Of a stretch of DNA of 64,000 bases, positions 31,623 to 40,007 are shown piece by piece. Below the pieces are notes generated by a model. It worked only from the letters and a program-made list of their open reading frames with translations. It was not told the DNA's origin and did no database searches. How positions within the stretch are numbered: the stretch's first letter is position 1; every line of letters begins with the position of its first letter. Made by a program: the position numbers and the translations under genes. Source of the stretch: Hamadaea sp013361475. Lineage in GTDB: Bacteria; Actinomycetota; Actinomycetes; Mycobacteriales; Micromonosporaceae. Where the stretch lies: positions 1 to 64,000 of the forward strand of contig NZ_JBFAHM010000002.1 of the NCBI RefSeq assembly GCF_040654195.1, given 5' to 3'.

Positions 31623-34117
31623 GGCGTGATCACTATCTTGCCGTGGGCGCCGGTCTCGGCGTGGCGCATGTCGTGGTCGACCAGGGCGTAGGTCCCCGGT
31701 TCGACGAAGACCGTTTCGACGAATCCGCCTTGGGCGGGGGCCAGGTCGAGGACTTGAGCGCCACCTGCCGTCTGTCCGAAGGGGTCGACGCCGCGGCGGA
31801 GCCGGTAGCCGCCCTCGGCGTACACGGTGTCGAACTGGGCGCCGACGACGTGGAACGCGCTGGTCGAGCCGGGTCCGGCGTTGAGCAGCCAGAACCGTAC
31901 GCGCTGCCCCGCGGTGGCGGTCAGCGGCCTGGTGTCGTACTGCCCGGCGGCGCCGTTGAACGCCCAGTGGTCCGGCGTACCGGCCTTGATCGCACTGAGT
32001 GTGCTCTCGGCGGAGGCGTCGCCGTAGATCTCGGACGAGACGAGCAAGTATTCGCGGTCGACGGCGGGAAGCCCGGGCGGGTCGATGACGACAGCGCCGA
32101 ACATTCCGGCCGCGATGTGCTGACTCATCGGCATGGTGCTGCAGTGGTAGAGCCAGATCCCGGCACGGTCGGCGCGGAACCGGTAGGTCAGCCGCTCACC
32201 TGGTTCGATGGTGCGCATGACCGCGTCGGGCGCGACGGCTCCGGCGTGGAAGTCGATGCCGTGACCCATGCTGCCCTGGTTGATCAGCGTGATCTCGAAC
32301 AGATCGCCGACGTGGCCGCGTAGGGTCGGTCCGGGTACGGTGCCGCCGAACGTCCACACCGTCTGGCGTACGCCTGGCGCGATCTCCTGCTGAGTCTCCA
32401 CGATGGGCAGTTCGACGCGGTGAACGGTGGCCGGGTCGGCTGGGGCCAGTGCCGGGTTCCGGGCGGTGAAGCCGGCGGCTTGATCGGCCGCCGGGCCGAT
32501 CACGATCGCCAGGCGCATACCCGCCGCCCGGTGACCGGGCACGGTGCACCAGGCGTCGACCGGCTTGGTGATAGTGCCCAGGTCGAGGTCGGCGGTGGCG
32601 TGCGGGCGCAGCATCGGCGTCCGCACGTGGGCGGTACGCAGGTCGTGGCTCTGATTGTCGTGGTTGGTCACTCGCAGGATGAGGTGCGTTCCAGCCGGTA
32701 CGGAGATGGTGCCGGGCACGATGCGCATGTCCTGCAGGGCCACGTCGACGATCCCGGCCGGCCCGGCTGCGACCACGGTCGCCTGCGGTGCGCTCCGGCC
32801 GGAGAGGGCGAACAGCACCGCCGCCGCAGTCACGATCACGCCGAGCCCGGCACCGGCCAGCGCCGGCCCCGAGGAGCGGAGACGGCCGACGGCGGCCAGC
32901 CGGGTGACCAGCAGCAACAGCATTCGAGCAAGCGTCTCCGCCACGGTCAGCCCGATCAGTGTCCATCCCGCGCGGGCGAACGCCGGCTGGGCGCCAGCCG
33001 CCGCCAGCGCGATCAGCACGACACCGGTGTTGAGCGCCGCGACCCGCAGCGGCCAGTACGCGTCCAGCAGCGCAGTGGCCCGCCGGGCGCCCTCTGGACC
33101 CGCGCCGAGGACCACTGGCAGCAGATACGTCAGCGACCCCAGCAGGACCTGACCGACTCCGCCGATCAACACGATCGGGCCGAGGAAATCGGCCGTGCGC
33201 TCGGTCACCGAAAGAACGACGTCCACGACGGCGGCCACCAGCAGCCACGCGGTCGCGGCGGACAGCAGCCAGGCGGATCCACTGACCGGGCGGGTCCGGC
33301 GTAACGCCCGTGCCAGGGGCGCGGCAGCGACGGCCAGACCGGCCGCGTACGCGGTCAGGCCTATGGTGGTCGCCGGCCGCCACGCCATGAGCATCCCGAG
33401 AACCGCCACCGCCAGCCCGGGCCCGGCCAGGCGTAGACACCATCGCATCGCCGGAGTGGTCCAGGAATCGATGCGGACGCGGGCGGCCGACGGCAGCAGC
33501 ATGAACATTGTTCCGACGATGGTGAGCAGCAACCATCCAGCCACCACGAGGTGTTCGTGCGCCAGGTGCATTCGCTCGTGCAGATGCGGCGACACGCCGG
33601 CGCCCATCAGACCGCCGAGAACCGCCCCGGCCAGCATCGCGACACTGGCGGCCAGGTAGTAGTCGACGATGCCGGTCAGCCGGCCACCTAACGCACCACG
33701 TCGCAGCCGCAGCAGCGTAGCGGCATGCGCGGCGATCGCGAGCCCCACCGTCGTCGCCCCGATCGCCAGCGGAACCGGCTGCGAGGTGACCGCCGCCGCC
33801 ACGGTCGTCACCTGGCCCACCGTGAGCGCTGTCAGCCTGATCGCCGCCCCTCGGCGGCCGGGTTGGCGCGCGTGCGTCACCGCGACCGCGAAGTGCTCGG
33901 TCCAAATCACGATCGCGCTGGTGGCGGCGCCGAGCAGCAGAGCGTGAATCGGCAGCCATCCGGGCGCGGCGCCGGTCAGGGCAGCGACCGCGGCCACCAC
34001 GGCCACCGTGAGCCAGCCGACCACGAGCAGGTTGACCGAAGAGTGCCAACGCAAGCGAGACGACACGGCGGCGCCGGGGTCAGGGACCGGATGCCGCTCG
34101 ATCGACAGCGGGGTCAT
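31619..34117 (-). CDS. Membrane-anchored fusion: polytopic domain + cupredoxin + NirK-type copper nitrite reductase-like domains
   Basis: 832 residues from ATG 34117. N-terminal half (about 20-445) has ten or more membrane helices with several conserved His. Then a cupredoxin (about 465-565) with SHDL and WCTVPGHRAAGM giving blue-copper ligands His, Cys, His, Met. The C-terminal 250 residues match AniA/NirK: HGIDFH (His619, Asp622, His624), LYHC (His658, Cys659), His667, Met672, and SAFHVVG (His756) in the second domain, so both type-1 and type-2 sites including the catalytic Asp/His look intact. Likely reduces nitrite to NO or is a related oxidase, on the outer face. DosR-like box 36 bp upstream; coupled to CopD. 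Confidence 0.88.
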   Translation of the reverse strand: MTPLSIERHPVPDPGAAVSSRLRWHSSVNLLVVGWLTVAVVAAVAALTGAAPGWLPIHALLLGAATSAIVIWTEHFAVAVTHARQPGRRGAAIRLTALTVGQVTTVAAAVTSQPVPLAIGATTVGLAIAAHAATLLRLRRGALGGRLTGIVDYYLAASVAMLAGAVLGGLMGAGVSPHLHERMHLAHEHLVVAGWLLLTIVGTMFMLLPSAARVRIDSWTTPAMRWCLRLAGPGLAVAVLGMLMAWRPATTIGLTAYAAGLAVAAAPLARALRRTRPVSGSAWLLSAATAWLLVAAVVDVVLSVTERTADFLGPIVLIGGVGQVLLGSLTYLLPVVLGAGPEGARRATALLDAYWPLRVAALNTGVVLIALAAAGAQPAFARAGWTLIGLTVAETLARMLLLLVTRLAAVGRLRSSGPALAGAGLGVIVTAAAVLFALSGRSAPQATVVAAGPAGIVDVALQDMRIVPGTISVPAGTHLILRVTNHDNQSHDLRTAHVRTPMLRPHATADLDLGTITKPVDAWCTVPGHRAAGMRLAIVIGPAADQAAGFTARNPALAPADPATVHRVELPIVETQQEIAPGVRQTVWTFGGTVPGPTLRGHVGDLFEITLINQGSMGHGIDFHAGAVAPDAVMRTIEPGERLTYRFRADRAGIWLYHCSTMPMSQHIAAGMFGAVVIDPPGLPAVDREYLLVSSEIYGDASAESTLSAIKAGTPDHWAFNGAAGQYDTRPLTATAGQRVRFWLLNAGPGSTSAFHVVGAQFDTVYAEGGYRLRRGVDPFGQTAGGAQVLDLAPAQGGFVETVFVEPGTYALVDHDMRHAETGAHGKIVITP

Positions 34118-34152
34118 GGCGTCAGCGTCGTCCGACTGAGCGGACGAAGGCA

Positions 34153-34166
34153 GGGCCGAAGGTCCG
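34153..34166. promoter_or_regulatory. Candidate DosR-type box for the NirK-like/CopD operon
   Basis: GGGCCGAAGGTCCG (leftward CGGACCTTCGGCCC), 36 bp upstream of the start at 34117. Its core equals the sulfur-operon box at 19450 except for the last base. Confidence 0.7.
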
Positions 34167-34184
34167 TGACCTGGCCCACAGCCG

Positions 34185-34667
34185 TCACAGGTTCGCCCCG
34201 CCGGCAGTGAGGACAGCAATGCCTACCTGTGCGCGGACCGCTTCGAGCGCCTCCCAGTCGGCGGTACGCAGTGTCGTGAGCGCGGCCGGGAAGACGCCGT
34301 CTTGTTCGCGGAGGATGTGGTCCCGCAATTCGTCGAGGATGTCGAGGAGGCGTCGAGGCCAGGTCGGGTCGGCGGGCACCGCGGCGGCAGCCTCGCCCAG
34401 CACCGATTCGATCCGGCGATGGTCCGCCTGCAGTGCGCTGATGTGGTCCGGGAAGTCCGCCGCGAGCGCAGGGAACAGTCCCCGCTCCTCCACCGCCGTG
34501 TGCGGGCCGAGGATCGCCTCGATCGCCCGGGCCGACTCGGCCATGCGATCGACCCGGCCGGCGGCGTACGCGCCGCGGACATCACTGATCAGCCCGACCA
34601 CGGCGTCATGCTCCCGGGTCAGTTCGTCGATGGCGGTCAAGGCTTGGCAGCCGCAGTATTCACACAC
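34185..34667 (-). CDS. Hemerythrin-like (HHE) protein with N-terminal CxxCxC motif
   Basis: 160 residues from GTG 34667, the only sensible start before the conserved N-terminus VCEYCGCQAL; an AGGAG lies rather far (14 nt) upstream. The four-helix HHE pattern is complete: REHDAVV, HTAVEERGLFPAL, DHISALQADHRRIES and LRDHILREQDGVFPA supply the His/Glu ligands of a di-iron site. The CEYCGC head is typical of a hemerythrin subgroup in actinobacteria. Likely binds O2 or NO, or repairs iron centres under nitrosative stress. Convergent neighbours none; sits upstream of the copper nitrite reductase-like gene with a DosR-like box 64 bp upstream. Confidence 0.88.
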   Translation of the reverse strand: MCEYCGCQALTAIDELTREHDAVVGLISDVRGAYAAGRVDRMAESARAIEAILGPHTAVEERGLFPALAADFPDHISALQADHRRIESVLGEAAAAVPADPTWPRRLLDILDELRDHILREQDGVFPAALTTLRTADWEALEAVRAQVGIAVLTAGGANL

Positions 34668-34730
34668 GATCGCGGGACTTTCTCCTAGCGGGTTTACCTC
34701 ATTGCATCGCGATCGTGCCGGTGGCGGCTC

Positions 34731-34744
34731 GGGCCGAAAGACCC
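34731..34744. promoter_or_regulatory. Candidate DosR-type box for the hemerythrin gene
   Basis: GGGCCGAAAGACCC (GGGCC-GAAA-GACCC), 64 bp upstream of the hemerythrin start and 82 bp from the divergent glycosyltransferase start. Rightmost member of the series. Confidence 0.55.
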
Positions 34745-34825
34745 TATTCGCGAGGGATCCCGACTCCTGTGCGGTTGGCCCTGCGAAGTGGTGCGGTTCC
34801 GGCGCCTCCGAAGCTAGGGTGGCGA

Positions 34826-35680
34826 ATGCGTGAAGATCTCCAGCGGCCCATCGTCGTCGCCTTCGACAGCCGGTATGCCCGCGCCGCCAGGGCAATGCTC
34901 CACTCGCTCGCAGCTGTCCGTAATGGACAGACGACCACTGTCATAGCGTTGGCCGGTGATCTGACGCCGGAGCAGGCTCGCGCCATTACCAGCGCTGCCA
35001 CCTCCGCCGGCCTGGACTTCGAGATCCGGGACATGACCGGCGCGTGCCTGGGGCTTCCCTTCGACTCGCACGGCTCGCCTGCGGTCTACTACCGCCTGCA
35101 CATCGCCGAGGCGCTGCCGGAGTACAGCAGCGCGGTGTATGTGGACGCGGACACCCTCTTCCTGCGCGATCCAGCGGAACTACTCACCCTGGACCTGGGG
35201 CCGTATCCGCTCGCCGCCGTCCAGGACGTGTGCGTACCGACCCTCGGCACACCCGGCTGCCTGCCCGGCCTACCACTCGCCGAGGCCGAACGCGCGCTGC
35301 CGTACTTCAACTCCGGGCTGCTCGTCATCGACCTCGACCGGTGGCGCCGCCGGGAGATCGGCCCGGCCGCGCTTCGCTTCGCGACGACGTCCGCGCAGCA
35401 CGTGCGGTTCTGGGACCAAGACGCCCTCAATCATGTGGTACGCGGACAGTGGCACCGGCTCGACCGCCGCTGGAACGTCTTCCCCCTGGAGGACATCTGG
35501 CAGGCCGAAGAATTCCCCTACTACGGCGAGGAACACGTCCCGCGCAGCCGGCTGGGCCGGCTGGCGTCGGAGGCGTACCTCATCCACTTCGTGACCCGTC
35601 ACAAGCCGTGGACGGACACCTTTCCGGCCGGTCGGCTGCGGGATCTGTGGTGGTCCTACGACGGAGCAACTGCGCGGTGA
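34826..35680 (+). CDS. Glycosyltransferase family 8-like protein
   Basis: 284 residues from ATG 34826 with AGGGTGG upstream. GT-A fold: PIVVAFDSRYARAARAMLHSL at the start, the metal-binding D-x-D in AVYVDADTLFLRD, FNSGLLVIDLDRWRRR and a late HFVTRHKPW that matches the GT8 H-x-x-G/K-P-W motif. Retaining transfer of hexose from a nucleotide sugar is expected; acceptor unknown. Its 3' end overlaps the convergent GT2 gene by 101 bp. Partnership with that gene suggests cell-surface or secreted glycan synthesis. Confidence 0.88.
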   Translation: MREDLQRPIVVAFDSRYARAARAMLHSLAAVRNGQTTTVIALAGDLTPEQARAITSAATSAGLDFEIRDMTGACLGLPFDSHGSPAVYYRLHIAEALPEYSSAVYVDADTLFLRDPAELLTLDLGPYPLAAVQDVCVPTLGTPGCLPGLPLAEAERALPYFNSGLLVIDLDRWRRREIGPAALRFATTSAQHVRFWDQDALNHVVRGQWHRLDRRWNVFPLEDIWQAEEFPYYGEEHVPRSRLGRLASEAYLIHFVTRHKPWTDTFPAGRLRDLWWSYDGATAR

Positions 35681-36479
35681 ACTCCGGTGCGAAGGTCGCC
35701 CTCCGGCGTCCTGTCGCCAGGGCCACGAGATGCCGCCGCCACATGCCACCGCCGAGAATCGCCGCGACACCGGTCGAACGCCACGATCGCCCCAGATAAC
35801 GAAGGGTTGACCGAGACCACGAGTTCGCGGTGTCCACCGGAGCCACCGAGGACCGCGCTCCGGCATGGTCGGCGGACAGCCGCGGGTCGATCAGCACGCA
35901 CCAGCCGCTGCGACGCAGGCGAGCGGACAGGTCGAGGTCCTCGTTGTACATGAACAAGTCCTCGCGGAAGCCACCGACGGCGTCGAACGCCTCTCGGCGT
36001 ACCAGCAGGCAGGCACCGGACGCCCAACCGACCGCGACAGGCCCTCGAGCTCGGGTCGCCGTGGCCCAGACACAGCGCGACCCGAGCAGGGCGTCGGGCA
36101 GGGCGAGGTAGCCCACGGCAGACCAGAATCCGGGCGCCGCACCGCCGTAGATTTGACGCCGGCCGAGCCGCGGCGCGCACGCACCGGCGTCCGGCCTCCG
36201 ATCCAGCAGCGAAACCAGAGCATCGACCGTGGACGGCGAGACCCGGCAGTCCGGATTGAGAAACAGTACGTACGCCGAGCTGCTCCGGCGAGCGCCGACG
36301 TTGCAGGCCGACCCGAAACCGGAGTTGTGACCGATCGCCACATAGTCGTGGCCCGCGCTGACCCGCTGGGTTTCAACGTCGGTGCCGTCCGCGTTGTCGA
36401 CGATCGTCACCGGGAACCGTCCCGCCAGCTCGGCCAGCATTCCGGCCAGCTGGCTCGAGCTCCAATAGGAGACGGTCAC
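35580..36479 (-). CDS. Glycosyltransferase family 2 protein (rhamnosyltransferase-like)
   Basis: 299 residues from GTG 36479, where AAGGAG 8 nt upstream decides the start over ATG 36515. VTVSYWSSSQLAGML opens the GT-A fold, VAIGHNSGFGSACNVGARRS and YVLFLNPDCRV give nucleotide and metal binding, and FMYNEDLDLSARLRRSGW carries the catalytic E-D pair. This is the WcaA/rhamnosyltransferase-like GT2 type acting at the inner membrane face. The last 34 codons overlap the convergent GT8 gene, so the C-terminal tail (RRRTTTDPAADRPERC) is unlikely to be structured. Confidence 0.87.
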   Translation of the reverse strand: MTVSYWSSSQLAGMLAELAGRFPVTIVDNADGTDVETQRVSAGHDYVAIGHNSGFGSACNVGARRSSSAYVLFLNPDCRVSPSTVDALVSLLDRRPDAGACAPRLGRRQIYGGAAPGFWSAVGYLALPDALLGSRCVWATATRARGPVAVGWASGACLLVRREAFDAVGGFREDLFMYNEDLDLSARLRRSGWCVLIDPRLSADHAGARSSVAPVDTANSWSRSTLRYLGRSWRSTGVAAILGGGMWRRHLVALATGRRRATFAPEFTAQLLRRRTTTDPAADRPERCPSTACDGSRSG

Positions 36480-36639
36480 GACATGCACTCCTTGTTGGAC
36501 CCTCACCGCACACATCCTGCCGGTTCGCCGTCACCGAACGTGGATAACCGGCTGGCCTGGCCCGCGACACAGGTCGAGGCGCTCTGCGGGCTCGGGACGA
36601 GTCCGCGCTTGCTGACGACGGTCCGCTGGCGGCAGACGG

Positions 36640-37209
36640 TCACTCGAGGCCGTCGCGGGAGATCGGCGGCCCGACCCGGAAGTCCCGGAACGTGGCTCGC
36701 AGACCCGCACGCTCGGGCGAGCAGCACATGACGCCGACCTCCACCGTGGCGGGAAGGTCGAGATATCCCAGGCGCAGAAGTTGCCACGGGTCATCGCCAC
36801 TGCGGCAGTGGACGGTCAGCGCCGCACCGAACCGGGTCACCCGCATCGCGACCTCCCCACGGAAACCGGCGACCGGAGCCATGGACACGTCGGAGAATCC
36901 GCGCGTATAGACCGTGCTGACCTGCACGACCCCGGAGGTAACCTCCAGGCCGCTCTTCAGCCAGTTCTGCGCATCGGCCCGGACCATCACGCCGGCCTGG
37001 TCGAACCGTGTCGTATGCTCGGCCGCCACGACCACCTCGGCCGTGAAGTCGCCGGTCACCGGCAGGCTGAAAAAGTGCCCGTTGTCGGTCACCCAGCCGT
37101 AGAACGTCTCCCGCCAAAAGTCCGTCCGGAACTCCGTCACCGCACGGAGCACGCCGCCCTCCGACGACCATTCCCCGGGCTCGTTCAGCCAAGACATCCG
37201 CTCCAGCAT
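36640..37209 (-). CDS. DUF1349 (YesU-like) concanavalin-fold protein
   Basis: 189 residues from ATG 37209 (MLERMSWLNEPGEW). The DUF1349 pattern is clear: TDFWRETFYGWVTDNGHFFSLPVTGDF, RFDQAGVMVRADAQNWLKSGLEV and GVMCCSPERAGLRATFRDF. Members have a beta-sandwich carbohydrate-binding-like fold; no enzymatic activity established. No signal peptide, so cytosolic. It lies between the GT2 gene and a TetR repressor, each with its own spacing, and no operon link is evident. Confidence 0.85.
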   Translation of the reverse strand: MLERMSWLNEPGEWSSEGGVLRAVTEFRTDFWRETFYGWVTDNGHFFSLPVTGDFTAEVVVAAEHTTRFDQAGVMVRADAQNWLKSGLEVTSGVVQVSTVYTRGFSDVSMAPVAGFRGEVAMRVTRFGAALTVHCRSGDDPWQLLRLGYLDLPATVEVGVMCCSPERAGLRATFRDFRVGPPISRDGLE

Positions 37210-37251
37210 GCGAGGAGAGTAATGCCTTGCGTCGCACCGCTCGGCCCGCCG

Positions 37252-37902
37252 TCATCGACCGATAGCTGGCGGCTGGCGCGGCTGCGGGGTTTCGCCGTCG
37301 ATGGTGGCTTGCTGGGTGGCGAGGAGCCGTAGCGTCGCGGTCTTCAGGACCTGCGCGGCCTGGCGGATGTTCAGCCGGCCGGCGGCGACCTGCTCACCGG
37401 CGGTGTGTCCGAGCGCGATGACTGCGGCGACGAGCCAGCTTGCCGGTGCTTGCGGGTCGATCTCACCGGACGCCTGTCCACGCTGGATCAGCCGGGTCAG
37501 CCGCTGATGGACGTCGTGATGGCGCCGGCGATCGTGCTCGGCGGGAACCGTCAATCGGGTGGCGTCGACGAGAACGGGGTGCGCTTGGTACAGCTGCCAG
37601 GTGACCTGCTGTAGTCGTAGCAGCGCTGGGATGGCAGGACCGTCGTCGAGGCCGGCGGCGTCCATCGCCGCCGTGGCCTGTTCGCTGATCCGGTCGACGA
37701 CCGCGATCAGTAACGCGTCGCGGGACGGGAAATGCGCGTAGACGGTTTGCCGGGTCACCCCGGCAGCCGTGGCGACCGCGGCCATGCCCGCGTCCGGCTG
37801 GCCGGCTAGTAACCGGACGGCCGCGTCGAGGATCGCGACGCGGCTGCGTTCGGCGTCGGCACGCCGTCGCCCGCCGGAGGGAGCCGGAGACACCTGGGTC
37901 AC
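37252..37902 (-). CDS. TetR-family transcriptional repressor
   Basis: 216 residues from ATG 37902. N-terminal helix-turn-helix: RVAILDAAVRLL, MAAVATAAGVTRQTVYAHFPSRDALLIAVV, the canonical TetR DNA-binding core. The C-terminal ligand domain is of the short TetR_C type. Divergent from the SnoaL-like gene, 81 bp apart; the gap holds an inverted repeat over a good promoter, so it likely represses that gene and itself. The ligand is unknown. Confidence 0.93.
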   Translation of the reverse strand: MTQVSPAPSGGRRRADAERSRVAILDAAVRLLAGQPDAGMAAVATAAGVTRQTVYAHFPSRDALLIAVVDRISEQATAAMDAAGLDDGPAIPALLRLQQVTWQLYQAHPVLVDATRLTVPAEHDRRRHHDVHQRLTRLIQRGQASGEIDPQAPASWLVAAVIALGHTAGEQVAAGRLNIRQAAQVLKTATLRLLATQQATIDGETPQPRQPPAIGR

Positions 37903-37915
37903 ATCCTTTACACGC

Positions 37916-37948
37916 TTGTCAGATCTTTCGGTCCGACATATCTTACAA
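37916..37948 (+). promoter_or_regulatory. Promoter with overlapping TetR operator-like inverted repeat
   Basis: TTGTCA (37916-37921), a 17-bp spacer and TATCTT (37939-37944) form a near-consensus sigma-70 promoter for the SnoaL-like gene, unusually AT-rich for this genome. TTGTCAGAT and ATCTTACAA (37916-37924 and 37940-37948) are inverted repeats, matching 8 of 9, separated by 15 bp, so a bound TetR would cover both promoter elements. Confidence 0.7.
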
Positions 37949-37983
37949 CGATGTCAAGACTAAGCGAGGAGAGGGCAGACACC

Positions 37984-38382
37984 ATGACCACCCGGCGGCA
38001 GGCAAGCCCGGCCCAGTTCGTCCACGACTTCTTCACCGACCTCACCGAACAGGTCGTCTTCGCCGAAGCCGACACCGCCGGCGCGATGGCCAAGTTCTAC
38101 ACGCCCGACATCGTCCAGATCAGCGACGGCATCCGGCTCGACTGGGACAAGCTTCTCGCCCACATGCGGCCGGCGCGCAAGACGCTGACCGGCGGCCGGT
38201 TCAGCGTCGAGGTCCACGAGGCGATCGCATCCGGCGACACGATCGCTACGCGATTCACCTTGCGGGTGACCAGCGGCAAGGGCCGTCGCATCGACACCGA
38301 GGTCTTCATGTTCGCCAGCTTCACGCCCGACGGACGCATGCGACAGGCTCGTCAGCTGACCCGCAGCCTGCCCGACGATTAA
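37984..38382 (+). CDS. SnoaL-like (NTF2-fold) small protein
   Basis: 132 residues from ATG 37984, with GGAGAGG upstream deciding the start over ATG 37951. FVHDFFTDLTEQVVFAEADTAGAMAKFYTPDIVQISDG and the final RQARQLTRSLPDD give a cone-shaped NTF2/SnoaL fold, used by cyclases, hydrolases and epoxide-type enzymes or as ligand-binding proteins. No specific activity can be read. Controlled, by position, by the divergent TetR protein, so it may handle the TetR ligand. Confidence 0.8.
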   Translation: MTTRRQASPAQFVHDFFTDLTEQVVFAEADTAGAMAKFYTPDIVQISDGIRLDWDKLLAHMRPARKTLTGGRFSVEVHEAIASGDTIATRFTLRVTSGKGRRIDTEVFMFASFTPDGRMRQARQLTRSLPDD

Positions 38383-38496
38383 CCGGCACCGGGGCAACGG
38401 TCAGCCGGTGTGAAACAACCAGACGCTTTACTCGTCGCCGGTCACCAGCGCGCGTCTCCGAGGACGAAATCGGTGTCAGCGGGTGGCTGGCGCGTC

Positions 38497-39147
38497 CTAG
38501 AGCACCACGACAGCGGTCAGCACCATGCCGTCGCGGACGAGATAGCGCCCGGTGAACTCAGGCCACTGCCCCACCGTCCCCATATCGGCAACAAGAAGCC
38601 GTGTGGTGAACCGCTGCGCGGCGGGTTCGAAGGTGACCTGCGCGTCGGCGAAGTCGAGCCACCGGCCGGTCAGCGGATACCACGCCTTGTAGATCGACTC
38701 CTTCGCACTGAAGAGGAGCCGATCCCAGCACGTCTTGGGGTCCTCAGCCGCCAGGCGCGACAGCATCGAACGCTCGGCGTCCACCGCGACCAAGTCCAGT
38801 ACGCCATCGGGCAGTTCGCCATGAAGCTCGGCGTCGATCCCGATCGCCACCACGTCGCGTTCCCGCGCGAGCGCCGCCGCACGGTATCCCGTGCAGTGCG
38901 TCATGCTCCCGACTATGCCCGGCGGCCACTGGGGCGCGCGGCGCTCCCCGGGAAGGATGGGTGCGGGCGGCATACCCAAACGATGTAGCGCCGCCCGAGC
39001 GCAGTGGCGGACCGTCGCGAACTCGGTGCGTCGCCCGGCCACGGCCTGCGCAACGGCGGCTTGCTCCTCCGGAAACAGCGTCGCCTCCGGCAGATCGGCG
39101 AACGCCTCCTCCGCCGCCACAACCGGCGGCAGGATCTCCTCGATCAT
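38497..39147 (-). CDS. 4'-Phosphopantetheinyl transferase, EntD/Sfp-like
   Basis: 216 residues from ATG 39147. GIVGSMTHCTGYRAAAL, AIGIDAELHGELPDGVLDLV (Mg-binding Asp/Glu) and WDRLLFSAKESIYKAWYPL (W-x-x-K-E-S/A-x-x-K) are the three EntD-type PPTase motifs. It attaches phosphopantetheine from CoA to the carrier domains of the NRPS and PKS proteins encoded to the right, activating the assembly line. Its start is 1 nt beyond the stop of the metallophosphoesterase, a pairing seen in several siderophore and NRPS clusters. Probably the left border of the biosynthetic cluster. Confidence 0.95.
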   Translation of the reverse strand: MIEEILPPVVAAEEAFADLPEATLFPEEQAAVAQAVAGRRTEFATVRHCARAALHRLGMPPAPILPGERRAPQWPPGIVGSMTHCTGYRAAALARERDVVAIGIDAELHGELPDGVLDLVAVDAERSMLSRLAAEDPKTCWDRLLFSAKESIYKAWYPLTGRWLDFADAQVTFEPAAQRFTTRLLVADMGTVGQWPEFTGRYLVRDGMVLTAVVVL

Positions 39148-39148
39148 C

Positions 39149-39982
39149 TCAACCCCCCACCGCCGGCAAGATCTGCCGCGGCGGATTCGGTGTGTCACCC
39201 CGGCGCCGCCACTCTCGGGGGTAGCCGACGGAGACCTCCTCGAACCGAACTCCGTCGTGCCACGTCGTACGAGGAATGTGCAGGTGCCCGTAGACCATGG
39301 CGGCGGTGCGATGACGCCGGTGCCAGTCGGCCGTGTGCACCGTGCCGCACCATTGCGCGAACTCCGGATAGGTCAGGACCCGCGTCGGCTCCCGGACCAG
39401 CGGGTAATGGTTGACGAAGACGATCGGCGTATCGGGATCGAGACCCGCCAGGCGCTGCTCGGTCGCGGCGAGCCGGGCGGCGCACCAAGCCTCCCGGCTC
39501 GGGTACGGATCCGGGTGCAGCAGAATCTCGTCGGTGCACACCACTCCTCGCTCATACGCCAGCGCCAGGGAGTCCTCCTTGTTCGACGTGCCGTCCACCC
39601 GGAACGTGTAGTCGTAGAGGATGAACAGCGGCACGACGACCGCCCGCCCGCCCGGACCGTCCCAAATCGCGTACGGGTCCTCCGGCGTCAACACCCCCAG
39701 CCGACGGCACAAGGCGACCAGGTACTCGTAGCGCTCCTGCCCGCGAAGGTCCACGGGGTCCTTGCGGGGGGTCCACAGCTCGTGATTGCCCGGCGCCCAG
39801 ATGACCTTGGCGAATCGATCGCTCAGGACGCCGAGCGCCCACTCGATCTCGGTGCTCAGCTCACCGACGTCGCCGGCGACCAGCAGCCAGTCCCCCGGAT
39901 CGGCCGGCCGCAACCGGCTGACGAAGTCGCGGTTCTCCGCGTACCCGACGTGCAGGTCACTGATGGCCAGCAGCCGGCTCAC
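39149..39982 (-). CDS. Calcineurin-like metallophosphoesterase
   Basis: 277 residues from GTG 39982. All family metal motifs are visible: ISDLHVGY (D-x-H), VAGDVGEL (GDxxE), APGNHELW (GNHE/D), NHYPLV and YGHLHIPR (G-H-x-H). Two-metal phosphoesterase; related genes sit next to EntD-type PPTases in many NRPS clusters, where a role in recycling phosphopantetheinyl intermediates or CoA has been suggested but not shown. Translationally coupled to the PPTase (1-nt gap). Confidence 0.9.
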   Translation of the reverse strand: MSRLLAISDLHVGYAENRDFVSRLRPADPGDWLLVAGDVGELSTEIEWALGVLSDRFAKVIWAPGNHELWTPRKDPVDLRGQERYEYLVALCRRLGVLTPEDPYAIWDGPGGRAVVVPLFILYDYTFRVDGTSNKEDSLALAYERGVVCTDEILLHPDPYPSREAWCAARLAATEQRLAGLDPDTPIVFVNHYPLVREPTRVLTYPEFAQWCGTVHTADWHRRHRTAAMVYGHLHIPRTTWHDGVRFEEVSVGYPREWRRRGDTPNPPRQILPAVGG

Positions 39983-40007
39983 CGGAACAGACCTCCGCCG
40001 GGGGTCG

